Assembly: GCA_025360845.1 (NCBI GenBank)
Contig: JANYBJ010000023.1
Span: 1-40,127 of the forward strand
Origin: a bacterium
GTDB lineage: Bacteria; Verrucomicrobiota; Kiritimatiellia; RFP12; UBA1067
Direction: 5' to 3'
DNA: 40,127 nt
The notes under the pieces are model-generated. The model was not told where the DNA came from. It ran no database searches and saw only the letters and a program-made list of their open reading frames with translations. The translations under genes were made by a program, and so were the position numbers. Positions 19,919 through 28,641 of the stretch are shown one piece after another (position 1 is the first letter of the stretch; each line of letters opens with the position of its first letter).

Positions 19919-22900
19919 TCAGCGCTCAGCACGGACCGTCACGAGCCCCCAGGCCGGCACGTCGATGGCGTCAGCCACGCGCTCGCCGCGCTGCTCGCCG
20001 GTGCCGCTCAGCCACAGAGACGCGGGCTTGGGGTCGCTCCACGCCAGCGTGACTTTACGGTCCTTGCCGCCCGCGCCGAAGAGGCGCACGATCCAGCCCT
20101 TGCCGTCTTCCGCAGGCTTGAAGCCGGTCACCAGCACGTCGTCCGCCGACACGCTGAGGCGCGGCAGTGCCGGCGGCTCCTTGCCGCTGGCCTGCGCGGC
20201 AAGAAGCGGCTGGCCATAGCCGTTGCCGAAACGCGCCGACTCCGCCAGATCGTTGCCGCGGTGGGGTCGCAGGGCGAAACGGAAAGTGACCGGCCCCTCC
20301 TGATACGCGCGATAGTTGGTGCCCCAGTGGTTGTTCATCGCCCACACATAAAATCGCTGGGTCGGCTCCACCGTCTTGCGCCACGCCGCCGGATCGGTCT
20401 GCGAATTCAGCAGCGTGGCGGTGATGCCGCCCACCTGGATGAGCGGCGCGTCGACCGTGGCCCACGTCACGCCGAACTCCGGATTGGCCACCTCGACCCA
20501 GCGGCCCACGCTGAACCAGTTCTTGCAGGCGCTGGGCAGGAGATCCTGATCGGGACGCACCACCGCAAAGGGAACGTCCAGCCACATCTGGCCGTTGGGA
20601 ACGGCAAAAGGAAAGGCGATGTTGACGCTCTCCTTGCTGTTATACTGGTGATAGTCCCGATTGCCTAATGGCGCCGGCGCGCGCTCCTTGTCCACGATAT
20701 CCATCAGTTCCACGCGGTCGAGCCCGGCAATGACGCGCACTTCGCGTCGCAGGTGGCGGCAGCCGGGCGCGTCGCTGTCGACCGCCAAGGTCGCCAGCAG
20801 CGGGCCGCTCTCCTTCACCGTGACCGTGACCGGCCCGTTGCGCTTGGCCTCTGCGGCCTTGTCGCCAATGAGGTAGAGGTAATCGTTGGGAGCGTGACCG
20901 CTCGAGGTGTCCGCCAGATTGCCGGCGATGCCCTTGCCGGTGAATTCGGCGATGGCGCCGGTGACGGCGTCGAGGCGGACCTTCACCAGTCCGTTGTCGA
21001 GGCCGTCCTTGGTCACAGTGACCGTGCTTGTCCCTTCGGCCTTGCCGGCGGCGATGGTGAAGCGCCTGGCCGACAGGCCCGGGATGTCACGCACTAGAAA
21101 ACAGAGTTCGCCCGTGCTCAGACGCTGCGAAGGCACAGGCTTGCCGGCCGCGTCCAGCACCCGGTCGCCGGCAGCGGACTGCTCCTTGGAAAGAGTCGCC
21201 ACATCGGTGCGCGTCCAAGAGCAGGTGTTGTAGACATCCACGGACGATCCAGCCGCCACTCCGCCGCCCAAGGCCTGGGCCAGCAGCTCACGCGAACGCT
21301 TGTCGGCGTCGAGGGCATAACCCTGCTTGATCGCCCACTGCTTGACGGTCTGCTCGTGCTCGGGTTCCGAGATGGAGCAGTAAGCGCCCCAGGTATGCTC
21401 GGAATAGAGCAGGGTGTAATTCCACGCGTCGGTGAAAGCCGCCGGCTTATAAGCGGCCGGATCGCGCAGGGCGAAGAGAGTCTGGGCCTGACAGAGACGT
21501 TCGGAACTGGCGCGGTTGAGCGCCGTCTCGTCCGCCGATGAACCCGCGCCGTCCTCCCAGTAAGGCGTCCAGTCGCCGCGCACTTCGGGCAGCTTGTCGC
21601 CATAGCGCTTCTCGAAGGCGGCGAAGGCTTCGCTCGTTGAACTGATCACCAGCTTGGGCCAGGCGTAAGTGGCGTTCCACGCCTTGGCGAAATCCGTGGG
21701 CTGCTGCTCGGGCACGGCGTTGTCGCCATGTCCGGTCCAGCGCATGTAGCTGATGTCGTAGGGGAAGTCCACTTTAACCATCTGGTCCTGATAGCGGGCC
21801 ATGAACTCCTCGTCGAGCCCCTTGATCTCCATCGACATGGCGTAGCCGCGCCAGGGGATCCACACCAGCACCCGCTCGCGTCCCGACTGGGACACCCACC
21901 AGAAAGGCTTGTTCTCCCACTGCACCAGGATGTCGCCGATGCGGTCGAAGTAATTCGGCGCCACAGAGAAGTAGCGGATGCCGGCCTGGGCCATCGCGTT
22001 CACCGTGCCCCACGTGTAACCAGGCACGTCGCTGATCATCGCCGAGTCGATTTTGACTCCCAGTCGCTGGGCTTCCTCAGTGGCGAAACGGCAGGTGCGG
22101 ATAAGCTCCTCGGGACGGCACAGTCCGGTAAGCATGTTTAGATATAGCCCCTGCAGCGACAACCACCCCTTCTTCACCGCCTCGTCGTACTCGGCCCGCT
22201 GCGCCGGCGTCAGCCGCCGCTGGTAGAGGTCCGTGGCCCAGCCCACCTCGACGTTCCACACGAAGCGCGACCCGGGCGGATTGGCGGCGGTGGCACGGGC
22301 GTAGGCGATGCCCGTAAGCAGGTTCTCGACCTGCCGTTTCTCGATCGCGGGCTGGAGATCGGTGTAGCCGATGTCGGTGTGGGAATGGTTGAGGACATAG
22401 AGGATCATCTTGCGCACCGGCTTGACCGCGACCCGGGCGTGGAGCCGCTGCCGCGGCAGCGCTACCTCCACATCGGCTTCATGCTCCTGCTCGCATGCCG
22501 GAATCAGCAGACGCGCGGCACTTTCTCCTGCGGCGACCTTCACCTTGGCAGTGACGTCACCGCAGCGCAGCACCGCCTCCTCGGCAGCGCCGACATGGCG
22601 CAGTTTGATATCGAGGGGCTGCCAGCACCGTCCGTCTTTCTCAACCAGCCCGCGTATGGCCGTGACTTTAGAAAGAGCGGTGAATGACACATCGCCAACA
22701 AGCCCCAGACGCGTCCCCGCAGGGGCAACCATGCGGATGGCGTCGAAGATCAGCCAGCTGCCGTTCTCATTGGCGATCTCGACGCTGTTGATCCCGCGCT
22801 GCAGGTGAGAGGCGGGGACCGGCACCACCACCTGATAAGGCTTGCCCGCCTCCGGCTTTCCAAAAATTGAATCGTCGCCGCCGCCCTTGGGCAATCGGAA

Positions 22901-23308
22901 CTCGCTCGGGTGCCCGTTGACGCGCACGCGCAACAGAGGCGGATCCGCATTATGGGTATCGACCAGATCGATGAGCAGGCGGCCTTCGCCTTCGCCGGCG
23001 ACGGCATCGAGGGTGAAGAAGATGGAGCCGGCATGCGCGCGCGCTCCGGCCCAGTTGTCCGCAGGACCCGGCAGAACGTAGGGCCAGTCCTTGGCCGCCT
23101 CGGACTGCCCCACCAGGAAGCAGGGATCATCCGTGTAGCGGGCAGACCCGTCAGGCGCGAGAGCGAACTCCCGCGCGTCGCGGTCAACCTTGCCCAGACT
23201 CCACAGGACGGGCTCATCTGCCCCCTTCAGCGTGAACGCGGGCAATAGACCCAGAGCCAATCCGGCAAAATAATTTCGGCGGATTGAGGCAATCAAACGT
23301 CTTTTCAT
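19919..23308 (-). CDS. GH38-like hydrolase with N-terminal rhamnogalacturonan-lyase-type domain, form D
   Basis: Paralogue of the 16419-19820 protein, 1129 residues. Start placed at 23308 (MKRRLIASIRRNYFAG) because aagggg stands just upstream; an ATG 24 nt earlier lacks a site. The leader peptide contains IRRNYFAG before a hydrophobic run, so Tat export is possible. Residues about 35-195 form the PL4-domain-III-like module (KDWPYVLPGPADNWAGARAH, NGSWLIFDAIRM). The catalytic part has LNHSHTDIGYTDLQ (His310, Asp312), AMISDVPGYTW (Asp427) and LLYSEHTWGA. A C-terminal beta region follows (RFYVWAMNNHWGTNYRAYQ). It begins 20 bp after the strand-repeat protein gene. Enzyme specificity is unknown; the pectin-lyase-type module hints at a rhamnogalacturonan-like ligand. 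Confidence 0.82.
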   Translation of the reverse strand: MKRRLIASIRRNYFAGLALGLLPAFTLKGADEPVLWSLGKVDRDAREFALAPDGSARYTDDPCFLVGQSEAAKDWPYVLPGPADNWAGARAHAGSIFFTLDAVAGEGEGRLLIDLVDTHNADPPLLRVRVNGHPSEFRLPKGGGDDSIFGKPEAGKPYQVVVPVPASHLQRGINSVEIANENGSWLIFDAIRMVAPAGTRLGLVGDVSFTALSKVTAIRGLVEKDGRCWQPLDIKLRHVGAAEEAVLRCGDVTAKVKVAAGESAARLLIPACEQEHEADVEVALPRQRLHARVAVKPVRKMILYVLNHSHTDIGYTDLQPAIEKRQVENLLTGIAYARATAANPPGSRFVWNVEVGWATDLYQRRLTPAQRAEYDEAVKKGWLSLQGLYLNMLTGLCRPEELIRTCRFATEEAQRLGVKIDSAMISDVPGYTWGTVNAMAQAGIRYFSVAPNYFDRIGDILVQWENKPFWWVSQSGRERVLVWIPWRGYAMSMEIKGLDEEFMARYQDQMVKVDFPYDISYMRWTGHGDNAVPEQQPTDFAKAWNATYAWPKLVISSTSEAFAAFEKRYGDKLPEVRGDWTPYWEDGAGSSADETALNRASSERLCQAQTLFALRDPAAYKPAAFTDAWNYTLLYSEHTWGAYCSISEPEHEQTVKQWAIKQGYALDADKRSRELLAQALGGGVAAGSSVDVYNTCSWTRTDVATLSKEQSAAGDRVLDAAGKPVPSQRLSTGELCFLVRDIPGLSARRFTIAAGKAEGTSTVTVTKDGLDNGLVKVRLDAVTGAIAEFTGKGIAGNLADTSSGHAPNDYLYLIGDKAAEAKRNGPVTVTVKESGPLLATLAVDSDAPGCRHLRREVRVIAGLDRVELMDIVDKERAPAPLGNRDYHQYNSKESVNIAFPFAVPNGQMWLDVPFAVVRPDQDLLPSACKNWFSVGRWVEVANPEFGVTWATVDAPLIQVGGITATLLNSQTDPAAWRKTVEPTQRFYVWAMNNHWGTNYRAYQEGPVTFRFALRPHRGNDLAESARFGNGYGQPLLAAQASGKEPPALPRLSVSADDVLVTGFKPAEDGKGWIVRLFGAGGKDRKVTLAWSDPKPASLWLSGTGEQRGERVADAIDVPAWGLVTVRAER

Positions 23309-23328
23309 GATGATCCCCTTTTTCAACT

Positions 23329-26322
23329 TCAATTGATCATGATCAGCGTGCCGGTCGGGTTCCCGTTCAGAACCTTTAATATACCAGAGCCAGTGAAATA
23401 TCCGGGATAGGTTTTGGCGGCGCCGCTACCGGGTGCGCCGTAGGTTCCGGCGACCTTCTCGTTTCCATTCATGTACAAGCGGGAGACGGTCTGTGTCATG
23501 CCGCCGAGATCCAGGGAGGCGCCGGAGACAATCGACAGCGCGGTGTTTGTCGACAAGGAGCCGTGGCCATAAAGTTGTGTCGTGCCCAGCCACTTGCTTT
23601 GCAGGTATGCCTCAACAGCCGTGCGATCCGCGTCACTCAGGACACCATTGAAAACAAGCACCTCGCTGAGATCGCCCGCGGAGCTTTCACCGGTCAGCCC
23701 GATGCCGTTGTACCCCCCGCCAAGCACCAGGCGTCCAGGTCCGTTGCCACCGGAACCTGTGTCGTAGTTCCATTCGCCGCCGTAGGCATCCATGCGATAC
23801 GAATGATACGTGCTGCCGTCGCTCGTGCCCCCCCAGACATGCGCCGCGGCATCTGGCGGTGTGACAGCGTTACCGGAGTTGTACCGTCCCGCTCCATTAA
23901 AATACGTGCAGTTCATGCGATTGGCCCAGTAGCCCAACAACCAATTGGCGCTATACGAGCCCACGAGACGCTCGCTTTTCCAACCGGACAGCCCGCCCAC
24001 ATAGAAAATGCTGAACGCACCCTGGATATCCGTATCCGTGGCCAGCAGACCCGACCCGTCAAAATGGACGGCCGGCTTGCCTCCGCCGACAACCCGACTG
24101 TTGGCGTTATAGGAGACGCCTGCCGCGGTGTTCAGCGTGAAATGGCCCGCAGCCGCCGCGCCGGTCGCCTTGTTTGTCCACACGGATACGATAGCCCCGT
24201 CGGCCGGCGTTCCGCCATTGCCGTAGACATCGCCGGCATCGAGCCAAACCGCCGGTGTGGCGCTGATGGCGGAGAGAGACGGCTCGGGGTTATTGAGCAG
24301 GCGCAAGGTCCCGTTGCTGATCACCGTGGCGCCGGTATAGGTCGCCGCAGCCGTCACTGTCAGGACCCCGCCTCCCGTTTTGGTCAAGCCGCCCTCGCCA
24401 GCCAAGGAGGCCGCGATCGTCCCGCCCTGAACCGCGTAGGCGGTGCCTGTCAGCGTTCCGTTTCGGATGGTGCCGCCGATCAGAGTCACCGCGCCGACGG
24501 TTTCGCTCTTCCCGTCTAAATCAAGCGTGCCCTCACCCGTCACGGAAACAGAGCCGGCATCAGGAAGGACGTTGTTCCCGGCGGCCACATTTGCCAGCGC
24601 CCAGCCCGAGAACCGTGAATTGCCGGGCGCAGCCCAGGTGTTATCGGCGAACGACACGCTCTGATCCGCACCGCTCTTGTCATCCAGCATCACCCACATG
24701 ATCCCGTCAAGGCTTCCTTGAACCGTCCACCGCACGGGGTTTCTTTCGGTAGAAACCGACGTGTCGCCGCCCGTTGACCAATTGTACTGGGTGAAGGCCA
24801 TGGGCACGCCAAAATCATAGGTGATCGAGGAAAACGGACTGTCGTCACACAACTTGTTATCCATGATGTTGTCATTCAAGGTGTCCGAAGTGCCATTGAA
24901 AAGAATTCCCGGGGCCGGTGAAAGACTCGTGCCGACGGCCGGCACCCAGGCATTCCCCTGAAAATACTGCAATTCGCCCATCTGGATTAAGCCTGCGCTG
25001 TGCATTTTCGTTGGCGTAAACCGGTAATAGCGATAACCGTTCTTGATTTGCAGCGTGCCGGCGTTGATCGTGGTGCCGCCGCCGTAGGTGTTTTCGCCGG
25101 AGAGCGCAACCGTGCCGGCGCCGGACTTGGTCAACCCGATTCCTGTTCCAGTCAGCGCGGCGGAAATCGTGCCGCTTTGAACCGCGTAAGAGGTCCCGCT
25201 CAGCGCCCCGTTGTGAATCATGCCGCTTACCAGGGCGACGTCGCCAACGGCCGCACGGGTTGTGCCCAGATCGAGTGTGCCCCCGTTCACGGTTACCGCG
25301 CCGCCACCCGGCAGAACGTTGTTCCCGGCGGCGATGTTCGCCAGAGACCAGCCCGAGAACCGTGTGTTGCCGGGCGCAGCCCAGGTGCTGTCGGCGAACG
25401 ACACGCTCTGATCCGCACCGCTCCTGTCATCCAGCATCACCCACGCGCTTCCGTCAAAGCTGCCTTGAACGGTCCAGCGGACGGGATTTCGCTCCGGATA
25501 GCTCGAGGTGTCGCCGCCCGTCGACCAATTGTACTGGGTGAAGGCCACGGGCGCTCCGAAGTCGTAAATGATCGAGGAAAAAGGACTGTCATTACACAAC
25601 TTGTTGTAAAAATCGGTTGTGATATTGTCATTCAGTTGATCGACAGGACCATAGATCGTTCCCGGAACCGGGGAAAGACTCGTGCTGACGGCCGGCACCC
25701 ATGTTGTCCCCTGGAAGTACTGCAGCTCGCCCATCTGGATTAGGCCGGCAGCCCCGTTGTACATTTTTGTCGGCGTAAACCGGTAATAGCGATAGGTGCC
25801 CTTGATCTGCAAGGTGCCGCTGTTAATCGTTGTGCCGCCCCCATAGATGTTTGTTCCGGTCAAGATCAGAGTGCCGGCTCCAGCCTTGACGAGCCCCGCC
25901 GAGCCGCCGAGGATGGCGCTGATCGTCGCCGCTTGGGGGCCTCCCAGGGGATTGACTGTAATCGTGGGCGTGCCGCCGGCCAGCGTCAGGACATTCCCGT
26001 CGACGCTGTTGTTGTCAAGAATCCAACCTGCCACTGAATTGGGCAAGGCATCTCCAAAGATGAGGTTGCCGATCGTCCGGCTCGACTCGAGATGGACCGT
26101 CGTGTCGGCGGTGATGTCGAGGGTGCTGAAGTCCGCCGTACTGCCCGCTCCATCGGCAATGGTGCCGCCGCTCCAATGGCCAGCCGCACCCCAGTCGCCT
26201 GCGCCGTCCGTCCATGTTCCGTCCTGCGCCTGTAACGACGCGGTCAGCAGAACCGCCATTGCGACCCGTGCCTTCCAAGCGATCCCTCGCCACATCCACT
26301 TGATCCTGTTCGTCGTGTTCAT
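23329..26322 (-). CDS. secreted beta-strand-repeat protein with two nested discoidin-like modules and a ConA-like domain
   Basis: Large exported protein, 997 residues, first gene of the 22-kb unit. Start at 26322 (MNTTNRIKWMW) is supported by aaagga 7 nt upstream; signal peptide about 1-32 (LLTASLQAQ). It contains autotransporter-associated beta-strand repeats (GLVKAGAGTLILTGTNIYGG, GLTKSGAGTVALSGENTYGG, GGLTKTGGGVLTVTAAATYT). Twice the strand repeat is followed by a discoidin/F5-8C-like module starting YRYYRFTPTKM with IQMGELQYFQG and NPVRWTVQGS(F/L)DG; the copies begin near residues 175 and 425. Residues about 700-930 look like a concanavalin/LamG-type domain (PAVWLDAGDVYG, GDLSEVLVFNGVLSDADR). 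No outer-membrane barrel or sorting tail is seen. A surface or matrix protein that binds the glycan is inferred. The operator at 26393 lies 71 bp upstream. Confidence 0.75.
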   Translation of the reverse strand: MNTTNRIKWMWRGIAWKARVAMAVLLTASLQAQDGTWTDGAGDWGAAGHWSGGTIADGAGSTADFSTLDITADTTVHLESSRTIGNLIFGDALPNSVAGWILDNNSVDGNVLTLAGGTPTITVNPLGGPQAATISAILGGSAGLVKAGAGTLILTGTNIYGGGTTINSGTLQIKGTYRYYRFTPTKMYNGAAGLIQMGELQYFQGTTWVPAVSTSLSPVPGTIYGPVDQLNDNITTDFYNKLCNDSPFSSIIYDFGAPVAFTQYNWSTGGDTSSYPERNPVRWTVQGSFDGSAWVMLDDRSGADQSVSFADSTWAAPGNTRFSGWSLANIAAGNNVLPGGGAVTVNGGTLDLGTTRAAVGDVALVSGMIHNGALSGTSYAVQSGTISAALTGTGIGLTKSGAGTVALSGENTYGGGTTINAGTLQIKNGYRYYRFTPTKMHSAGLIQMGELQYFQGNAWVPAVGTSLSPAPGILFNGTSDTLNDNIMDNKLCDDSPFSSITYDFGVPMAFTQYNWSTGGDTSVSTERNPVRWTVQGSLDGIMWVMLDDKSGADQSVSFADNTWAAPGNSRFSGWALANVAAGNNVLPDAGSVSVTGEGTLDLDGKSETVGAVTLIGGTIRNGTLTGTAYAVQGGTIAASLAGEGGLTKTGGGVLTVTAAATYTGATVISNGTLRLLNNPEPSLSAISATPAVWLDAGDVYGNGGTPADGAIVSVWTNKATGAAAAGHFTLNTAAGVSYNANSRVVGGGKPAVHFDGSGLLATDTDIQGAFSIFYVGGLSGWKSERLVGSYSANWLLGYWANRMNCTYFNGAGRYNSGNAVTPPDAAAHVWGGTSDGSTYHSYRMDAYGGEWNYDTGSGGNGPGRLVLGGGYNGIGLTGESSAGDLSEVLVFNGVLSDADRTAVEAYLQSKWLGTTQLYGHGSLSTNTALSIVSGASLDLGGMTQTVSRLYMNGNEKVAGTYGAPGSGAAKTYPGYFTGSGILKVLNGNPTGTLIMIN
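24567..25125 (-). repeat. intragenic repeat, downstream copy (discoidin-like module 2)
   Basis: About 560 bp encoding one discoidin-like module, similar at DNA level to 25313-25890 at an offset of about 747 bp. Long stretches are identical (for example around 24648-24680 and 25395-25427), so duplication is recent or maintained by conversion. Borders are approximate. Confidence 0.75.
25313..25890 (-). repeat. intragenic repeat, upstream copy (discoidin-like module 1)
   Basis: Partner of 24567-25125 within the same gene. The encoded copies differ mainly around the loop between YFQG and the DDSPFSS/NDSPFSS segment. Borders are approximate. Confidence 0.75.
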
Positions 26323-26392
26323 GCCAGCGTCCTTTCCGGTATGCGTCGTTAAGCTGATTTTCCAAAATAATGAAATCAGCAATCTTTTATTA

Positions 26393-26406
26393 TCATAACG
26401 TTATGA
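26393..26406. promoter_or_regulatory. LacI-type operator upstream of the 22-kb unit
   Basis: Perfect 14-bp palindrome TCATAACGTTATGA with the central CG usual for LacI-family operators. The identical 14-mer, and 19 matching bases in minus-strand reading, recurs at 28642-28655. On the minus strand TATGAT (26392-26397) is a plausible -10 overlapping the palindrome; the -35 (26415-26420) is weak. A short hairpin (26353-26360 / 26373-26380) follows in the leader. Confidence 0.8.
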
Positions 26407-26511
26407 CATTTGTTCGTCGCAGTCAACCATGATTTTCATGTATTTCGACTCGGGCCGTCATCAAGCGGTCGATCACGCCGTGGAGAATTGCTGCGGAACC
26501 GCCGACCGCGC

Positions 26512-26540
26512 TTGAAACGGCACAGTGGCTTTGCTAGTAT
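26512..26540 (+). promoter_or_regulatory. lacI promoter giving a probable leaderless transcript
   Basis: TTGAAA (26512-26517), 17-bp spacer, TAGTAT (26535-26540). The ATG at 26548 begins 8 nt after the last -10 base, exactly where transcription would start, and no ribosome site precedes it. Confidence 0.55.
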
Positions 26541-26547
26541 CGCGCCC

Positions 26548-27558
26548 ATGAGCAGGTTATCCATCAAGGACGTGGCTAAGCAAGCGGGCGTCTGCATCGG
26601 CACCGTCTCGCGGGTCATCAACAACGCGGACCGCGTCCATCCCGAAACCCGCCAGAAAATCCTGAAAATCATTGAGGAAACGGGCTACCGCCCCAGCTCG
26701 ACAGGCCGCGCGTTGGTTTCGGGCAGGGTTCATAACATCCTCGTCGTCCTGCATGACACCTCCGACCCCTATTGCGCCGCCATCTCCAAGATCTTCAGCC
26801 AGCACTGGCATTCACTCGGCTACAAGATGCTGTTGGGCGACTCAAATTACGATGCCGAGCGCGAACGCGAGTATCTGGCCTATGCCCGTGATGGGAGTGT
26901 CGACGGACTGATCGTTTCGCCCATTCCCGGACAGAGCAACGCCGCAACCTACCGCAGACTGGTAAAAGAACGGTTCCCGTTTGTCGTCATCGACAACCGT
27001 GTTGAAGCGGTGCAAACGAACTGCGCCAAGTATGATGACCAGACAGCGGCCCGTATCGCAATCGAACACCTCGCCCAGAACGGGCACAGGCACATCACAT
27101 TCGCACACCGGAGGAACGAATTTCAGACCGTGAAGGACAGACTGGCCGGTTACCTCGAAGCCCTGCGCCGGCTGAAACTGCCCGTAAACGCGCTCTTCCA
27201 CGAACCGCTCCCCCACTCGCTCCCCGACACTTCTGAAGCTTTTCGCAGGCTGCTGCTCCTCAAGCCCAGACCCACCGCGATCCTCGCAGAGAATGAAATT
27301 ACCGCCATCGTCTGCATGAACACACTTCTGAAAGCGGGCTTCAGAATCCCGGAGGATGTTGCCGTCGTGGCGATCGGCGACACGCTCATCGATCCCTTCG
27401 CGCCGATTCCGTTGACGGCCGTCTCGCTGCGGCAGGACCTGATGTGCCGGCAGGCCGTGGATATCCTCCTTGCCCTCATCGACCCTCCGGACTCCGAGAA
27501 ACACTCACCGGTCCAAGCGGTCATCCGTCCCGAGCTGATCGTCCGGGCGTCCACCTGA
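26548..27558 (+). CDS. LacI/GalR-family transcriptional regulator
   Basis: Sugar-responsive DNA-binding protein, 336 residues. Residues 4-26 are the LacI helix-turn-helix (LSIKDVAKQAGVCIGTVSRV), followed by the hinge helix (RPSSTGRALVSGR) and the periplasmic-binding-like effector domain (LVVLHDTSDPYC, DGLIVSPIPGQS, AVVAIGDTLIDPF). Start at 26548 is dictated by the HTH and by a promoter that ends right at the ATG; an upstream in-frame extension would be non-homologous. It is divergent from the 22-kb hydrolase unit and convergent with the URO-D-like gene, overlapping its 3' end by 54 bp. Identical palindromes in front of both flanking units make it the probable repressor (or regulator) of both. 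The effector sugar is unknown. Confidence 0.93.
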   Translation: MSRLSIKDVAKQAGVCIGTVSRVINNADRVHPETRQKILKIIEETGYRPSSTGRALVSGRVHNILVVLHDTSDPYCAAISKIFSQHWHSLGYKMLLGDSNYDAEREREYLAYARDGSVDGLIVSPIPGQSNAATYRRLVKERFPFVVIDNRVEAVQTNCAKYDDQTAARIAIEHLAQNGHRHITFAHRRNEFQTVKDRLAGYLEALRRLKLPVNALFHEPLPHSLPDTSEAFRRLLLLKPRPTAILAENEITAIVCMNTLLKAGFRIPEDVAVVAIGDTLIDPFAPIPLTAVSLRQDLMCRQAVDILLALIDPPDSEKHSPVQAVIRPELIVRAST

Positions 27559-28560
27559 TGCGGCCTTCGCCAACGCGTCAACATTTTCGGGCGGAACGTT
27601 CGGCAGAATAGCCTCGTGGCTCGGGCTGATGATCACATTGGGGGCTAGCAGCCGCTTCACGCGCAGGACATCCGCACGCACCTCTTCAGGCGTGCCGTTT
27701 GTCATTAGGTCTTGGGCATCGATTCCGCCCAGAAAAGAGATCCGCCCCTGGAACTCACGTGCCAGCGTCGCGGCGTCCATGTTCCTGGCTTTCGCCTGCA
27801 GCGGATGCAGGCAATCCACACCCGCCTCGATCAACCGCTCGATCACGTCGAACACCGATCCGCACGAGTGCAGGATCACCTGAAGCCCGTGCCTGTGCCC
27901 CTGCTCGGTGAACTTTCTGAACCACGGCATGATAAAACAGTCGAATTGCGCGGGCCCGCAGATCAGGCTCTGCTGGGTGCCGAAATCATTGCCGAAGAAG
28001 AAGCCGTCCACCAGATCCCCCGCCTCCTCGAAGAACTTATCGTTGGCCGCATAATAGAACTCGCACACCTTGTCGGTCGCCGCCTTGACGACCTCTGGAT
28101 GGGTGTACATCTTGACGAAATACTCTTCCATGCCGAACAGGTCGCCCAGGTTGTGGTAGAAGCATGTCCAAAAACCGCTCATGCGGTAGACGTCGCCGGC
28201 ATTCTTCAAATCTCGGATGCAGGAATCGAAGTTCAGGTACTCGGGGTTAGGCCATGCATAAGCCTCCACGTCTTCCACGGTCTCACATGCGGCCAGCGGC
28301 GGCTCCGCGTGTTTGGCCCGGTCCAGACCGGCATCAAACAGATCCCGTCCCTGCGGGTCGCGGTAAACGTCGTCATAAAACTGCGGACAGATCCAGCGGC
28401 AGTCGTCACCGACCTTCACCCGCAACTCCTCCTCTGTGGCCGTGCCGAAATGCCGGTGCAGGATCGGCCAGGTGTCCGCATGCGGCTTGCCCAGCCAGAA
28501 CCCGCACCGGTCGACATTTTTTCGCGCAATGATGTTCCGTATCAGCTCACGTCGCAACAT
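27505..28560 (-). CDS. uroporphyrinogen-decarboxylase / MtaA methyltransferase-like protein
   Basis: Cytoplasmic TIM-barrel protein of the URO-D superfamily, 351 residues. The superfamily includes haem-pathway HemE and corrinoid methyltransferases such as MtaA; the version here has VILHSCGSVFDVIERLIEAG, HPLQAKARNMD and ISFLGGIDAQDLMTNGTPEE, the pattern of the methyltransferase-like branch rather than HemE. The HSCG Cys/His pair could bind zinc. Start preceded by aaagga. Its last residues (GRPDDQLGTDDRLDR) overlap antisense to lacI and look like a read-through tail. Location next to GH29 and beta-helix genes, with a shared operator upstream, implies a role in sugar catabolism, perhaps on O-methyl groups; that is inference. 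Confidence 0.85.
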   Translation of the reverse strand: MLRRELIRNIIARKNVDRCGFWLGKPHADTWPILHRHFGTATEEELRVKVGDDCRWICPQFYDDVYRDPQGRDLFDAGLDRAKHAEPPLAACETVEDVEAYAWPNPEYLNFDSCIRDLKNAGDVYRMSGFWTCFYHNLGDLFGMEEYFVKMYTHPEVVKAATDKVCEFYYAANDKFFEEAGDLVDGFFFGNDFGTQQSLICGPAQFDCFIMPWFRKFTEQGHRHGLQVILHSCGSVFDVIERLIEAGVDCLHPLQAKARNMDAATLAREFQGRISFLGGIDAQDLMTNGTPEEVRADVLRVKRLLAPNVIISPSHEAILPNVPPENVDALAKAASGGRPDDQLGTDDRLDR

Positions 28561-28641
28561 ATCTCAGGTGTCCTTTCTGGATCAGCATTAGGCCGCAAGA
28601 CAGGCCAGCCCATGTGAAAAATCAGGAGTCGGTCCGATATG

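Noticed and set aside
26410..26547. 46-residue extension of the LacI regulator
   Set aside because: LacI proteins start a few residues before the helix-turn-helix; the extension would also cover the promoter.
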